A DNA stretch of 64,000 bases. It comes from Streptomyces sp. NBC_00154 (GTDB taxonomy: Bacteria > Actinomycetota > Actinomycetes > Streptomycetales > Streptomycetaceae). Location: assembly GCF_026342835.1 (NCBI RefSeq), contig NZ_JAPEMI010000001.1:1556501-1620500 (forward strand). Reading direction: 5' to 3'. The stretch's first letter is position 1. Each line of letters starts with the position of its first letter. Under the pieces are notes generated by a model. That model did not search any database, was not told the origin of the DNA, and worked only from the letters and a program-made list of their open reading frames with translations. Both the position numbers and the translations under genes were made by a program. Below, in pieces: positions 27,396 through 42,397 of this stretch.

Positions 27396-27437
27396 TGGTC
27401 CAGACCTCTTGACGATTGGTCCAGACCTTCCTAACCT
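27396..27437 (+). promoter_or_regulatory. Chitinase promoter with paired 12-bp direct repeats
   Basis: Two identical TGGTCCAGACCT repeats (27396-27407 and 27417-27428) flank and overlap a -35 TTGACG (27409) that is 17 bases from a -10 TAACCT (27432). This direct-repeat pair overlapping the promoter is the known signature of Streptomyces chitinase genes under chitin induction and glucose repression. Confidence 0.85.
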
Positions 27438-27546
27438 CACCGAACACACTGCGGTGAGCGCGCCATGACAAAGCGTGCTCAGGGCGGCGCAGGGTTGCAG
27501 TCCACGGACCACCCCCGTTTGTCCGGACCTCACCCGAGGAGCACCG

Positions 27547-29418
<1,872 letters not shown>

Positions 29419-29463
29419 TCACCGCGGTCCTCGTGCAGAACAGCGCTCAATCCCGAAAAGCAG

Positions 29464-29496
29464 CCGGGGAGACAGGTCCGCCCCCTGTCTCCCCGG
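29464..29496 (+). terminator. Terminator after chitinase
   Basis: Perfect 13-bp stem CCGGGGAGACAGG / CCTGTCTCCCCGG with a 7-base loop, followed by a T-rich TTCCTCTTT. Placed 46 bases after the chitinase stop. Confidence 0.88.
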
Positions 29497-29617
29497 TTCC
29501 TCTTTGTGCCCGTGGTCGTGCCCGTACATAAGGGGCCCCTCCGGCAGAAGGGGCCTCGGGCCAGGTTCGCCCTCCCCGGACCTCATCCGGGGGACCCGTT
29601 ACCGGCGAGGCCCTTTC

Positions 29618-30064
29618 TCAAGCAACATTGACTCGCTGGCCGGGCGGTGCCGCCTCCAGCCAGGCGAGAAATCCGGTGAGGGCGTCCTCGCTCATCGCCA
29701 ACTCCAGGCGGGTCTCGCGGTGGAGACAGCCGAGCACCACGGCGTCGGAGAGCAGCGCCAGCTCCTCCTCGCCCTCGGGCAGCCGCCGGGCGACCACCTC
29801 GATCGCGGAACGCTCAAGAACCCGGCGGGGCCGGGGAGCGTACGAGAAGACCCGGAACCAGTCGATCCTGTCGCCGCTGTACCGGGCGACGCCGTACACC
29901 CAGCCCTTGCCCGAGAGATCGGGCTCGGCCGACACGTTCCACCGCACGCTGCAGTCGAACGTGCCGCCGGATCGCTGAATCAGCCGCCGGCGCAGGCCGA
30001 AGACGAAGAGACCCATCGCGACCAGTACGACGACCAGGCCGCACACCCACAAAGCGAGGACCAT
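29618..30064 (-). CDS. DUF2550 family membrane protein
   Basis: 148 residues with one N-terminal TM helix (MVLALWVCGLVVVLVAMGLFVFGL), followed by LRRRLIQRSGGTFDCSVRW, the family's most conserved segment, and a soluble domain with ARYSGDRIDWFRVFSYAPRPRRVL. These proteins sit next to ATP synthase genes in actinobacteria; function unknown. I start at ATG 30064, which has AGGAGG and GGTGGAG upstream; the in-frame ATG at 30127 would put 21 residues before the helix. Same strand as, and 137 bases downstream of, atpC. Confidence 0.82.
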   Translation of the reverse strand: MVLALWVCGLVVVLVAMGLFVFGLRRRLIQRSGGTFDCSVRWNVSAEPDLSGKGWVYGVARYSGDRIDWFRVFSYAPRPRRVLERSAIEVVARRLPEGEEELALLSDAVVLGCLHRETRLELAMSEDALTGFLAWLEAAPPGQRVNVA

Positions 30065-30201
30065 CTCCACCGACCTCCTCGCATCGTCGAGTAACGGATA
30101 CCACCCGGACTGCACCTGCACCTGCATCGCCTCAGCCGCGGCACGGTCTGGAGAGATCCAGCTCGGGCCGCGGCTGAGGATAAAAACATTCGGCGGGGTG
30201 C

Positions 30202-30576
30202 TTAACGCACCGCCACCGCACGGAGTCGGACCTCGGCGCGACGCTCGGCGCCACCGTCCGTCTCCGACTTCGCACGCTCCAGCGCACGCTCGGCGCGCTG
30301 GACATCGATCTCGTCCGCCAGCTCGGCGATCTCCGCCAGCAGCGACAGCTTGTCGTCCGCGAACGAGATGAAACCGCCGTGCACAGCCGCGACTACGGTT
30401 GGCCCCTCGCTCGTACGGATCGTCACCGGGCCCGACTCCAGCACACCGAGAAGCGGCTGGTGACCGGGCATGACGCCGATGTCGCCGGACGTGGTACGCG
30501 CGACGACCAGGGTGGCCTCGCCGGACCAGACACTGCGGTCCGCGGCGACCAGCTCGACGTGCAGCTCAGCAGCCAA
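30202..30576 (-). CDS. atpC: ATP synthase F1 epsilon subunit
   Basis: 124 residues. N-terminal beta-sandwich (LHVELVAADRSVWSGEATLV...GVMPGHQPLL) and C-terminal helices, the usual epsilon architecture. It belongs to the central stalk and can brake ATP hydrolysis. TTG start with GAGGAG six bases upstream. Last gene of the atp operon, 110 bases after atpD. Confidence 0.96.
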   Translation of the reverse strand: MAAELHVELVAADRSVWSGEATLVVARTTSGDIGVMPGHQPLLGVLESGPVTIRTSEGPTVVAAVHGGFISFADDKLSLLAEIAELADEIDVQRAERALERAKSETDGGAERRAEVRLRAVAVR

Positions 30577-30686
30577 GAGTGGCTCCTCGGGTCACCACCC
30601 GGCCGTTGCAGCCGGGTGTTGGGTCAATTCTACGGGGCGTGGTGAGGGGGACGGGACGCACCCGCCCCCCTCGGTGAGCCATGGGC

Positions 30687-33043
<2,357 letters not shown>

Positions 33044-33046
33044 CGA

Positions 33047-34618
33047 TCAGCCCTCGCCCAGGAGCTTGCCGTCCGAGGTCTCGAACTGCTGCTTGAAGGC
33101 GGCGATCGCGTCGGCGATCGACTGCAGCGTGTCGTCGGACATCTTGCCGCCCTCGGCGATGCTGGTCAGGAGCTCCTTGCGCTCGCGGCGCAGGTACTCC
33201 AGCAGCTCGCTCTCGAAGCGACGGATGTCCTCGACCGGGACGTCGTCCATCTTGCCGGTGGTACCGGCCCAGACGGAGACGACCTGCTCCTCGACGGGCA
33301 TCGGCTGGTACTGGCCCTGCTTCAGCAGCTCGACCATGCGCTTACCGCGCTCCAGCGACGCCTTCGAGGCCGCGTCCAGGTCGGAACCGAAGGCGGCGAA
33401 CGCCTCCAGCTCGCGGAACTGGGCGAGGTCCACACGGAGACGGCCGGAAACCTGCTTCATGGCCTTGTGCTGGGCGGAGCCACCGACGCGGGAGACCGAG
33501 ATACCGACGTTCAGGGCCGGACGCTGGCCGGCGTTGAACAGGTCGGACTCCAGGAAGCACTGACCGTCGGTGATGGAGATGACGTTGGTCGGGATGAACG
33601 CCGACACGTCGTTCGCCTTGGTCTCGACGATCGGGAGGCCCGTCATCGAGCCGGCACCCATCTCGTCGGAGAGCTTCGCGCAGCGCTCCAGCAGACGCGA
33701 GTGGAGGTAGAAGACGTCGCCCGGGTAGGCCTCACGGCCCGGCGGACGGCGCAGCAGCAGCGACACGGCGCGGTAGGCGTCGGCCTGCTTCGAAAGGTCG
33801 TCGAAGATGATCAGGACGTGCTTGCCCTGGTACATCCAGTGCTGACCGATGGCCGAACCGGTGTACGGCGCGAGGTACTTGAAGCCGGCCGGGTCGGACG
33901 CCGGGGCGGCGACGATGGTCGTGTACTCGAGCGCGCCGGCCTCTTCGAGGGCACCGCGCACGGAGGCGATGGTGGAGCCCTTCTGACCGATCGCGACGTA
34001 GATGCAGCGCACCTGCTTGTTCACGTCGCCCGAGCGCCAGTTGTCGCGCTGGTTGATGATCGTGTCGACGGCCAGAGCGGTCTTACCCGTCTGACGGTCA
34101 CCAATGATCAGCTGACGCTGGCCACGGCCGATCGGCACCATCGCGTCGACGGCCTTGTAGCCGGTCTGCATCGGCTCGTGCACCGACTTACGGACCATGA
34201 CGCCAGGGGCCTGCAGCTCGAGGGCGCGGCGGCTGTCGGTCGCGATCTCGCCGAGACCGTCGATCGGGTTGCCGAGCGGGTCGACGACGCGGCCGAGGTA
34301 ACCCTCGCCGACGCCGACGGAGAGCACCTCACCGGTGCGCTGCACCGGCTGGCCCTCCTCGATTCCGCTGAACTCGCCGAGAACGATCGCACCGATCTCG
34401 CGCTCCTCGAGGTTGAGGGCGAGACCGAGGGTTCCGTCCTCGAACTTCAGCAGCTCGTTCGCCATGGCCGAGGGAAGACCCTCGACCTTCGCGATGCCGT
34501 CGCCGGCAACGCTGACCGTACCGACCTCCTCGCGCGAGGCCGCGTCCGGCTTGTACGACTGGACAAAGTTCTCCAGCGCGTCCCGGATCTCCTCCGGCCG
34601 GATCGTGAGCTCCGCCAT
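33047..34618 (-). CDS. atpA: ATP synthase F1 alpha subunit
   Basis: 523 residues from [10 protein letters not shown]. Walker A GDRQTGKT (~173-180); the regulatory arginine lies in the [13 protein letters not shown] segment. The open frame continues 29 codons upstream without conserved sequence. A long actinobacterial C-terminal extension ([22 protein letters not shown]) is present, as in mycobacteria, where it restrains ATP hydrolysis. Preceded by a 133-base gap after atpH. Confidence 0.98.
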   Translation of the reverse strand: MAELTIRPEEIRDALENFVQSYKPDAASREEVGTVSVAGDGIAKVEGLPSAMANELLKFEDGTLGLALNLEEREIGAIVLGEFSGIEEGQPVQRTGEVLSVGVGEGYLGRVVDPLGNPIDGLGEIATDSRRALELQAPGVMVRKSVHEPMQTGYKAVDAMVPIGRGQRQLIIGDRQTGKTALAVDTIINQRDNWRSGDVNKQVRCIYVAIGQKGSTIASVRGALEEAGALEYTTIVAAPASDPAGFKYLAPYTGSAIGQHWMYQGKHVLIIFDDLSKQADAYRAVSLLLRRPPGREAYPGDVFYLHSRLLERCAKLSDEMGAGSMTGLPIVETKANDVSAFIPTNVISITDGQCFLESDLFNAGQRPALNVGISVSRVGGSAQHKAMKQVSGRLRVDLAQFRELEAFAAFGSDLDAASKASLERGKRMVELLKQGQYQPMPVEEQVVSVWAGTTGKMDDVPVEDIRRFESELLEYLRRERKELLTSIAEGGKMSDDTLQSIADAIAAFKQQFETSDGKLLGEG

Positions 34619-34751
34619 CTGGGTTCCCTGCTCTCCTTGTTGGGCCCGAAGTTTCTTAAGGGGGTCTGGGGGCCGACCCCCAGGAATCTTCTGCAATTTC
34701 TGCACGGCCCAACCGGGCCGCTGGTCTTGCTTGTTCTGTTGCTGCGCTGCG

Positions 34752-35567
34752 TCAGCCGGCCATGCGACGGGTCGCCTCGTCGAGGCGCTCCGCGATGGTG
34801 CCGTTGATCAACTCGTCACCGACCCGCACCGCGATCCCGCCGAGGACCGTCGGGTCCACATCGAGGTTCAGGTGCATCGGCCGACCGTAGATCTTCGCCA
34901 GTGCGGCACCGAGGCGCTGCTTCTGCTGATCACTCAGCGGCACTGCCGACGTGACCACGGCGACCATGCGGTCCCGGCGCTCCGCGGCAAGCTTGGAGAG
35001 GGACTCGAGTCCCGCTTCCAGGCTACGTCCCCGGGGCTGGGTCACAAGCCGCACGACGACGCGCTCGGTGACGGGCCGCGCCTTGCCGCCGAGCAGGCTG
35101 CCCAGCAGCTCGCGCTTGGCGGCGGTGGACGCGGACCGGTTGGTGAGCGCGGCGCGCAGCTCCCTGTCGGAAGCCACGATCCGGCCGAACCGGAACAGCT
35201 CGTCCTCGACGTCGTCGAGGTCTCCGCTGCGCTGGGCGGCGGTGAGGTCTGCGATGTTCGCCAGCTCCTCGACCGAGTCGACCAGGTCACGCGACTGCGA
35301 CCAGCGGGAGCGGACCATGCCGGAGACCAGGTCGACGGTCTCGCCGCCCACCTGGCCGCGCAGCAGCCGTCCGGCCAGCTCCGCCTTGGCCTCGCCTGCC
35401 TGCGACGGGTCGGTCAGGACCCGCCGCAGTGAGACCTCGCGCTGGAGCAGCGCCGTGACGGCGGCCAGCTCCTCGGCGAGCTTCGCCACGTCGACCGACG
35501 TGCTGTCGGTCAGCGCGTCGAGACGCTCACGTGCGGCAGCCAGTGCCTCGCGGCTCGCGCCGTTCAT
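34752..35567 (-). CDS. atpH: ATP synthase F1 delta subunit
   Basis: 271 residues, longer than the ~180-residue E. coli delta, as expected in actinobacteria. The N-terminal helical domain carries the extra ~80 residues ([19 protein letters not shown]...). The C-terminal part has [21 protein letters not shown] and [19 protein letters not shown], the conserved delta C-terminal signature. It links F1 to the peripheral stalk. The start overlaps atpF by four bases. Confidence 0.96.
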   Translation of the reverse strand: MNGASREALAAARERLDALTDSTSVDVAKLAEELAAVTALLQREVSLRRVLTDPSQAGEAKAELAGRLLRGQVGGETVDLVSGMVRSRWSQSRDLVDSVEELANIADLTAAQRSGDLDDVEDELFRFGRIVASDRELRAALTNRSASTAAKRELLGSLLGGKARPVTERVVVRLVTQPRGRSLEAGLESLSKLAAERRDRMVAVVTSAVPLSDQQKQRLGAALAKIYGRPMHLNLDVDPTVLGGIAVRVGDELINGTIAERLDEATRRMAG

Positions 35568-36106
35568 CGGACAGCCTCGGCCTTCGCCTCGAGCTCATCG
35601 AGGAAACGGTCGACGGTGCCGCTCTGCCGGGCGTGGTCCTCGAGGGACTCGCCGACGAGCTTGCCGGCCAGGTCGGTGGCGAGCTTGCCCACGTCCTGAC
35701 GCAGCGCAGCGGCCGCAGCCTTGCGGTCGGCCTCGATCTGGGCGTGGCCGGCAGCGATGATCTCCTCGCGCTGCCGCTGGCCTTCCGCCCGCATCTCCTG
35801 CAGGATCACGGCGCCCTGCTCCTGTGCCTCCTGGCGCAGGCGCGCGGCCTCGTGACGGGCCTCGGCGAGCTGAGCCTTGTACTGCTCAAGAACACTCTGG
35901 GCCTCGATCTGGGCCGCATCGGCCTTCTCGATACCGCCTTCGATGGCCTCGCGGCGCTCGTCCAGAACCTTGTTGATGTTCGGGAGGAGCTTCTTGGCGA
36001 GGAAGCCGAAGACGATGAGGAAGGCGATGAGGCCGATGACGAGCTCGGGGATCGGCGGGACGAGAGGGTTTTCCGTCTCGGCCGCGACCGTAAGCAACTG
36101 GCTCAC
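35564..36106 (-). CDS. atpF: ATP synthase F0 subunit b
   Basis: 180 residues. A single N-terminal TM helix (ELVIGLIAFLIVFGFLA) is followed by a long charged helix of the peripheral stalk (VLDERREAIEGGIEKADAAQ...). GTG start at 36106. Overlaps atpH by four bases (ATGA). Confidence 0.96.
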   Translation of the reverse strand: MSQLLTVAAETENPLVPPIPELVIGLIAFLIVFGFLAKKLLPNINKVLDERREAIEGGIEKADAAQIEAQSVLEQYKAQLAEARHEAARLRQEAQEQGAVILQEMRAEGQRQREEIIAAGHAQIEADRKAAAAALRQDVGKLATDLAGKLVGESLEDHARQSGTVDRFLDELEAKAEAVR

Positions 36107-36149
36107 ATCAGTGCCTTTCGTCTCGGTTTACTGTTCGTCGGCCTGAAGA

Positions 36150-36407
<258 letters not shown>

Positions 36408-36462
36408 TCAAGGACCGGTGGGGGTTGGCCACCGGACGAATAAGGGTCGGAGCGCGAGATGC

Positions 36463-37284
36463 TCAGTGGTGCTTGGCGAGCGCGCCCTGGATGAAGGTGC
36501 AGGTCAGGAGCACGAAGACGTACGCCTGCAGCGCCTGGATGAAGAGCTCGAACGCGGTCATCACGATGACCATCACAAAGGAGACGCCCGCGTAGGCGAT
36601 CCCGATGCCGTTGAGCAGGTACCAGCTGGCGATCGTGAACAGCAGCAGCAGCGTGTGCCCTGCAAACATGTTCGCGAAGAGTCGGACCGCGTGGGTGAAG
36701 GGGCGGACCAGCAGGTTCGAGAAGAACTCGATGAGCATGGCCAGCGGGAGCACCGGGCCGAGCGACTTGTCGTAGCCGGTGATGTTCTTGAAGCCGCCCA
36801 CGAATCCGTGCCGCTTGAAGGTCAGGCTGACCCACAGGACGTACACGATCAGGGCCAGCACGATCGGGTACGCGATGATCGACGTCACCGGGAACTGCGC
36901 GACCGGGATGATCGACCAGAGGTTCATCATCCAGACGAAGAAGAACAGCGAGACCACGAGCGGGACGTACTTCTCGCCCTCACGCTTGCCGATCGTCTCG
37001 TAGACGATGCCGCGACGGATGAAGTCGTAGCCGGTCTCGGCGACCATCTGCAGCTTGCCCGGAACAACCTTCGGCTTACGGAAGGCGGCCCAGAAGAAAC
37101 CGACGACGATGATCGAGCCGAGCAGGGCCAGCAGCATCGGCTTGTTGAAGTACAGGTTGCTGTCCGCGTCGCCCCAGAGGGGCTCGAACAGGAACGAGTG
37201 CAGGCCGGGTGCCGGGAAACCACAACCGTCGAAGATGTGGCAATCGGTCTCGAAGGCGAGCACCTGTGTCGGGTCAGCACTCAC
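36463..37284 (-). CDS. atpB: ATP synthase F0 subunit a
   Basis: 273 residues. Multi-spanning; the essential Arg201 is in THAVRLFANMFAGH. GTG start at 37284 (MSADPTQVLAF) has GAAGGAG upstream; an ATG at 37320 would add 12 non-typical residues. It carries the proton half-channels. 225 bases follow the atpI stop, the largest gap inside the operon. Confidence 0.96.
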   Translation of the reverse strand: MSADPTQVLAFETDCHIFDGCGFPAPGLHSFLFEPLWGDADSNLYFNKPMLLALLGSIIVVGFFWAAFRKPKVVPGKLQMVAETGYDFIRRGIVYETIGKREGEKYVPLVVSLFFFVWMMNLWSIIPVAQFPVTSIIAYPIVLALIVYVLWVSLTFKRHGFVGGFKNITGYDKSLGPVLPLAMLIEFFSNLLVRPFTHAVRLFANMFAGHTLLLLFTIASWYLLNGIGIAYAGVSFVMVIVMTAFELFIQALQAYVFVLLTCTFIQGALAKHH

Positions 37285-37509
37285 CGCGGGCTCCTTCAGC
37301 GTGGCGCATAGGTACGGCAACCTCGTTGTGTCGGCGCGGCGCGCAGCCGCGGTTCGGCACTGGACTGGTGTTACGGATGTGTGAGCGGCAGTCAGGCATT
37401 GAGCCTCGCGATCGAGCAGGCGTCAGCTCACATGCCCGCGCCCGCAGTGCCGCAGTTGGAACCGGACGATAGCAGGGTCCAGAACGTGCACTTATTCCGC
37501 CCCTACCTT

Positions 37510-37947
37510 TCACGTCTGCGAGCCCGTGTTTTTGGGCTTGTCGCCCTGGTCGGACTCGGGCTCGACGTAAAGGATCTTGGCCTTCATGTGCGCACGCGCC
37601 TGTGCGCCGATCCACACGAGAGTCGTCGCAACCAGCGTGATCGCGAAGGCCTTCGGGTTGAACAGCGTCGTGTTCTTGAATGCGGCGACAAAGATGAACA
37701 GCAGCAGAAGCTGAGCCGTATACAGCATCAGCCCCATCGCCTGGAACAAGTGGGGCAGGGACCTCGCGGTCCGTTGCAGGACCATGAGGCCGATCCCCAT
37801 GAAGAGGATCACCACGATCGTCGCAACGACCGCGCCCAGGGCTCCCTTGCCGCCGGCAACGCCACCGCTGATGGCGGCGGCAACAGCGCCGGCGACAGCG
37901 GTGGGTACGGCGGCTTGAAGGAGAGTCCGGACGTCGTTGGACGGCAT
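37510..37947 (-). CDS. atpI: AtpI-like membrane protein of the ATP synthase operon
   Basis: 145 residues, four hydrophobic segments (AVPTAVAGAVAAAISGG..., VVATIVVILFMGIGLMVL, MGLMLYTAQLLLLFIFVAAF, AFAITLVATTLVWIGA). Position at the head of the operon and length match AtpI of S. lividans/coelicolor. AtpI assists c-ring assembly in other bacteria. I chose the ATG giving MPSNDVRTLL (GCGGAG upstream); ATG 37989 is an alternative. Confidence 0.88.
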   Translation of the reverse strand: MPSNDVRTLLQAAVPTAVAGAVAAAISGGVAGGKGALGAVVATIVVILFMGIGLMVLQRTARSLPHLFQAMGLMLYTAQLLLLFIFVAAFKNTTLFNPKAFAITLVATTLVWIGAQARAHMKAKILYVEPESDQGDKPKNTGSQT

Positions 37948-38209
37948 GGCGGCAGCTCCGCTTGCAGGGGGTGGGCAGTGTGTCGTCATGGACGAGCGTA
38001 GGCCCGGTTCGAGTCGATGCCTCGGGCCAATGGAGCCTCTCATCAGGCTCCTTCGGCTCCGTCACCGGGCTTAGTGAACGGTATCACAAACTATTTGATG
38101 AGGTCTTTACCAAGAAAGTGTGGTCGCCGTCACACATGAGAGTTAACCCGCGCGTGTGAGCAAGACAACTCAATGCTTTGTCTGGTAATGCCCTTCGGTG
38201 CCCGAATCG
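37948..38209. other. Upstream region of the atp operon
   Basis: 262 bases with an unusually AT-rich block (about 38075-38135) just upstream of atpI on the minus strand, the likely atp promoter zone, and a small hairpin GGAGCCT-N6-AGGCTCC at 38032-38051 in the presumed leader. I could not assign -35/-10 boxes with confidence. Confidence 0.45.
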
Positions 38210-39595
38210 TTAGCGGGCCGTATCGGCTTTGTGTCTCTCCGGGAGACGCGAACGGGGGCCGATCGCGGTCGCTCCGTTGACGCCGGAGACTCCCGCGACG
38301 ACCGGGCGCCGCCCCTGGTGCTCGTCCGCGCCCTGCCCCATCTGCGTTTCTCTGGGCTCCTGTTGGGTCCCGTACGCAGCCGAGGGCGCCGCCCCCGACT
38401 CCTCGCCGTGGCGGTCCCCTCGGCGGTAGCGAGGCGGCACGAAGCGCTCCGCCCAGCGCGGTGCGCGCGGGGTGAAGCGGGGCATCAGCAGCAGGACCAG
38501 GCCCACCGCGCTCAGCCCCACGATGACCAGCACGATCCACAGCGAAGCCGAGTGCACGGAGTAGCCGACCGTCCCGAAGGCGATCAGAGCCGACCAGAAG
38601 TACATGATCAGCACGGCCCTGCTGTGCGAGTGGCCGATCTCCAGCAGCCGGTGGTGCAGATGGCCGCGGTCCGCCGCGAACGGCGACTGGCCGTTCCAGG
38701 TACGCCGCACGATCGCCAGCACCAGGTCGGCGGCCGGGATCGCGATGATGGTCAGCGGCAGCAGCAGCGGGATGAAGACCGGCAGCATCGCGTGGGTGGC
38801 CTCGCGCTCACTGCCCGCGAAGAGCTTCATCGCGTCGGGGTCGACCTGGCCCGTGACGGAGATCGCGCCGGCCGCCAGCACGAGGCCGATCAGCATCGAT
38901 CCGGAGTCGCCCATGAAGATCCGGGCGGGATGCATGTTGTGCGGCAGGAAGCCGAGGCACATGCCCATCAGGATCGCGGTGAAGAGCGTCGCGGGGGCGG
39001 CCGCCTCGATCATGTGCCCGTACCAGAGCCGGTACGTGTAGAGGAAGGACGCGGCGGAGGCGATGCACACCATGCCGGCCGCCAGGCCGTCCAGGCCGTC
39101 GACGAAGTTTACGGCGTTGATCGTGATGACGACCAGTGCGACGGTGAGCAGCGTGCCCTGCCACTGGGTGAGGGCGACCGTGCCGATGCCGGGGATCGGC
39201 AGCCACAGGATGGTCAGACCCTGGATGACCATGACCGCGGCGGCGATCATCTGCCCGCCGAGCTTGATCAGCGCATCGATCTCGAACTTGTCGTCGAGGA
39301 CGCCGATCAGCCAGATCAGGGCGGCGCCGGAGAGCAGCGCCCGTGGCTCGTTGGAGAGCTGGAAGACGCCGTCGAGGTTGTACAGATGGTCCGCGACGAT
39401 CAGTCCGGCGCACAGCCCGCCGAACATGGCGATGCCACCGAGCCGCGGTGTCGGTTCTCGGTGGACGTCACGCGCTCGGATCGCGGGCATCGCCCCGACC
39501 GCGATAGCGAACTTCCGCACCGGACCGGTCAGCAGATAGGTCACCGCGGCCGTGACACACAGTGTCAGCAAGTAATCACGCACGGGCTGCCCCAC
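38210..39595 (-). CDS. MraY/WecA-family undecaprenyl-phosphate sugar-1-phosphate transferase
   Basis: 461 residues, ~11 TM helices up to residue ~375, then an ~85-residue hydrophilic tail. Family motifs: VLDDKFEIDALIK (~99), NFVDGLDGLAAG (~163) with the catalytic Asp residues, FMGDSGSMLIG, and RGHLHHRLLEIGHS in the cytosolic loop typical of WecA/TarO. It attaches a sugar phosphate (probably GlcNAc-1-P) to undecaprenyl phosphate, the first step of a wall polymer or teichoic-acid-like pathway. The LCP ligase at 44960 could act later in the same pathway. GTG start; a nearby internal GTG at 39583 is possible. Confidence 0.92.
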   Translation of the reverse strand: MGQPVRDYLLTLCVTAAVTYLLTGPVRKFAIAVGAMPAIRARDVHREPTPRLGGIAMFGGLCAGLIVADHLYNLDGVFQLSNEPRALLSGAALIWLIGVLDDKFEIDALIKLGGQMIAAAVMVIQGLTILWLPIPGIGTVALTQWQGTLLTVALVVITINAVNFVDGLDGLAAGMVCIASAASFLYTYRLWYGHMIEAAAPATLFTAILMGMCLGFLPHNMHPARIFMGDSGSMLIGLVLAAGAISVTGQVDPDAMKLFAGSEREATHAMLPVFIPLLLPLTIIAIPAADLVLAIVRRTWNGQSPFAADRGHLHHRLLEIGHSHSRAVLIMYFWSALIAFGTVGYSVHSASLWIVLVIVGLSAVGLVLLLMPRFTPRAPRWAERFVPPRYRRGDRHGEESGAAPSAAYGTQQEPRETQMGQGADEHQGRRPVVAGVSGVNGATAIGPRSRLPERHKADTAR

Positions 39596-39687
39596 AGATA
39601 TCGCCGGCCATCTCAGCCCACACCTTAACTACGTCGGCCTCATGATTGAGGACACGGAGGTACGGGTGATGGTTGCACGAGCCACGT

Positions 39688-40953
<1,266 letters not shown>

Positions 40954-41050
40954 CTGACGGCTCCGGGCCTGGGGTGGGGGTGCGCTGGCGTCAGATCCAA
41001 GGTAGGCCAGTACCCGGCTCGCTGCCTGCTGCGCGCTGCCCCCGGACGCG

Positions 41051-41692
41051 TCAGTGCGGGGCCGGTACGCCCGTCAGTGCGGTGACCACCGGGTCGAGGG
41101 CCTGGTTGATCTCGTCGCCGACGGAGCGGAAGAACGTGATCGGGGCGCCGTACGGGTCGTACACCTCGTCGGCCTCGGCGGTGGGGGCCAGCAGCCAGCC
41201 GCGCAGCGCGGCTGCCGCGCGGACCAGCGCGCGGGCGCGTTCGACGACGCCCTCGTCGCGCGGGTCGGGCAGCGTTGCGGGGTCTATGGCCCGGACCAGC
41301 CGGGTGAATTCCTTGAGCGTGAACGTCCTCAGGCCGGCCGAGTGACCCATCGAGATCACCTGGGCGCGGTGGTCGCGGGTCGCGGTGAGGACGAGGTCGG
41401 CGCGGATCACGTGCTCGTCGAGCAGTTCGCGCCCGACGAAACCGGTGGCGTCGGCGCCGAAGTCGGCCAGGACGATCTCGGCGTTGGCCTCCATGGGGGC
41501 GCCTTCGTGCCCCCAGGTGCCGGCGCTCTCCACGATCAGGCCGCCGCTGAGCGGATCGCCGAGGCGATCCACCAGGGCATGGCGGGTCAGCCGCTCGGTG
41601 ATCGGCGAGCGGCAGACGTTGCCGGTGCTGACGTGGAGGATGCGGAAAGTATCGGTCCGCCCCGCTATGCCACGCCCCTCAGGGGCGGTCAA
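41051..41692 (-). CDS. Low-molecular-weight protein-tyrosine-phosphatase-like protein, nucleophile replaced by Ser
   Basis: 213 residues. The fold signature is present: ILHVSTGNVCRSPITERL, then ESAGTWGHEGAPM and a late LPDPRDEG. In active enzymes the P-loop is V-C-x-G-N-x-C-R-S-P; here the first Cys, the nucleophile, is Ser (AGC codon at about 41626), while Asn, the second Cys, Arg and Ser are kept. It may be a phosphate-binding pseudophosphatase. TTG start overlaps the TsaC stop by four bases (TTGA), with GAGGTGG upstream; no other start exists in frame nearby. Confidence 0.82.
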   Translation of the reverse strand: MTAPEGRGIAGRTDTFRILHVSTGNVCRSPITERLTRHALVDRLGDPLSGGLIVESAGTWGHEGAPMEANAEIVLADFGADATGFVGRELLDEHVIRADLVLTATRDHRAQVISMGHSAGLRTFTLKEFTRLVRAIDPATLPDPRDEGVVERARALVRAAAALRGWLLAPTAEADEVYDPYGAPITFFRSVGDEINQALDPVVTALTGVPAPH

Positions 41693-42336
41693 TTGGCCAC
41701 CTCGAGGTCGGGTACCACCTTGCGGAGTTCCTCGACGGAGAGCGCACCGGCGCGCAGCAGTACCGGCACCTTGCCCGTGACGTCGACGATGGAGGACGGC
41801 ACGATGCCGGGGGTCGGGCCGCCGTCGAGGTAGACGGAGACGGAGTCGCCGAGCATCTCCTGGGCTGCGTCGCAGTCCTCGGGAGACGGGTGTCCGGTGA
41901 GGTTGGCGCTGGAGACGGCCATCGGACCGACCTCGGTGAGCAGCTCGATCGCGACCGGGTGCAGCGGCATCCGGACGGCGACGGTGCCGCGGGTGTCGCC
42001 GAGGTCCCACTGGAGCGACGGCTGGTGCTTCGCGACGAGCGTGAGGGCGCCGGGCCAGAAGGCGTCGACGAGCTCCCAGGCCTGCTCGGAGAAGTCGGTG
42101 ACCAGGCCGTGCAGGGTGTTCGGCGAGCCGATCAGGACAGGGGTGGGCATGTTGCGGCCGCGACCCTTGGCGTCGAGCAGGTCGGCGACGCCTTCGGAGC
42201 TGAAGGCGTCCGCGCCGATCCCGTACACGGTGTCGGTGGGCAGCACGACCAGTTCGCCGCGGCGCACGGCGGACGCGGCTTCGCGCAGACCCGTCGTACG
42301 GTCGGTCGCGTCGTTGCAGTCGTATCGCCGTGCCAT
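41689..42336 (-). CDS. L-threonylcarbamoyladenylate synthase (Sua5/YciO/TsaC family)
   Basis: 215 residues. Typical elements: LVVLPTDTVYGIGADAF, KGRGRNMPTPVLI (KxR-like motif), WPGALTLVAKH and SANLTGHPSP. It makes TC-AMP from threonine, bicarbonate and ATP for the t6A37 modification of ANN-decoding tRNAs. It is translationally coupled to the phosphatase-like gene and follows prmC (61 bases), a cluster conserved in actinobacteria. Confidence 0.94.
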   Translation of the reverse strand: MARRYDCNDATDRTTGLREAASAVRRGELVVLPTDTVYGIGADAFSSEGVADLLDAKGRGRNMPTPVLIGSPNTLHGLVTDFSEQAWELVDAFWPGALTLVAKHQPSLQWDLGDTRGTVAVRMPLHPVAIELLTEVGPMAVSSANLTGHPSPEDCDAAQEMLGDSVSVYLDGGPTPGIVPSSIVDVTGKVPVLLRAGALSVEELRKVVPDLEVAN

Positions 42337-42397
42337 CAGCCGGCCTCCTCAAGCGTGTACGGGTACGGGTCGTGCGGGTGCGCGTGCGGGGCGCCGG

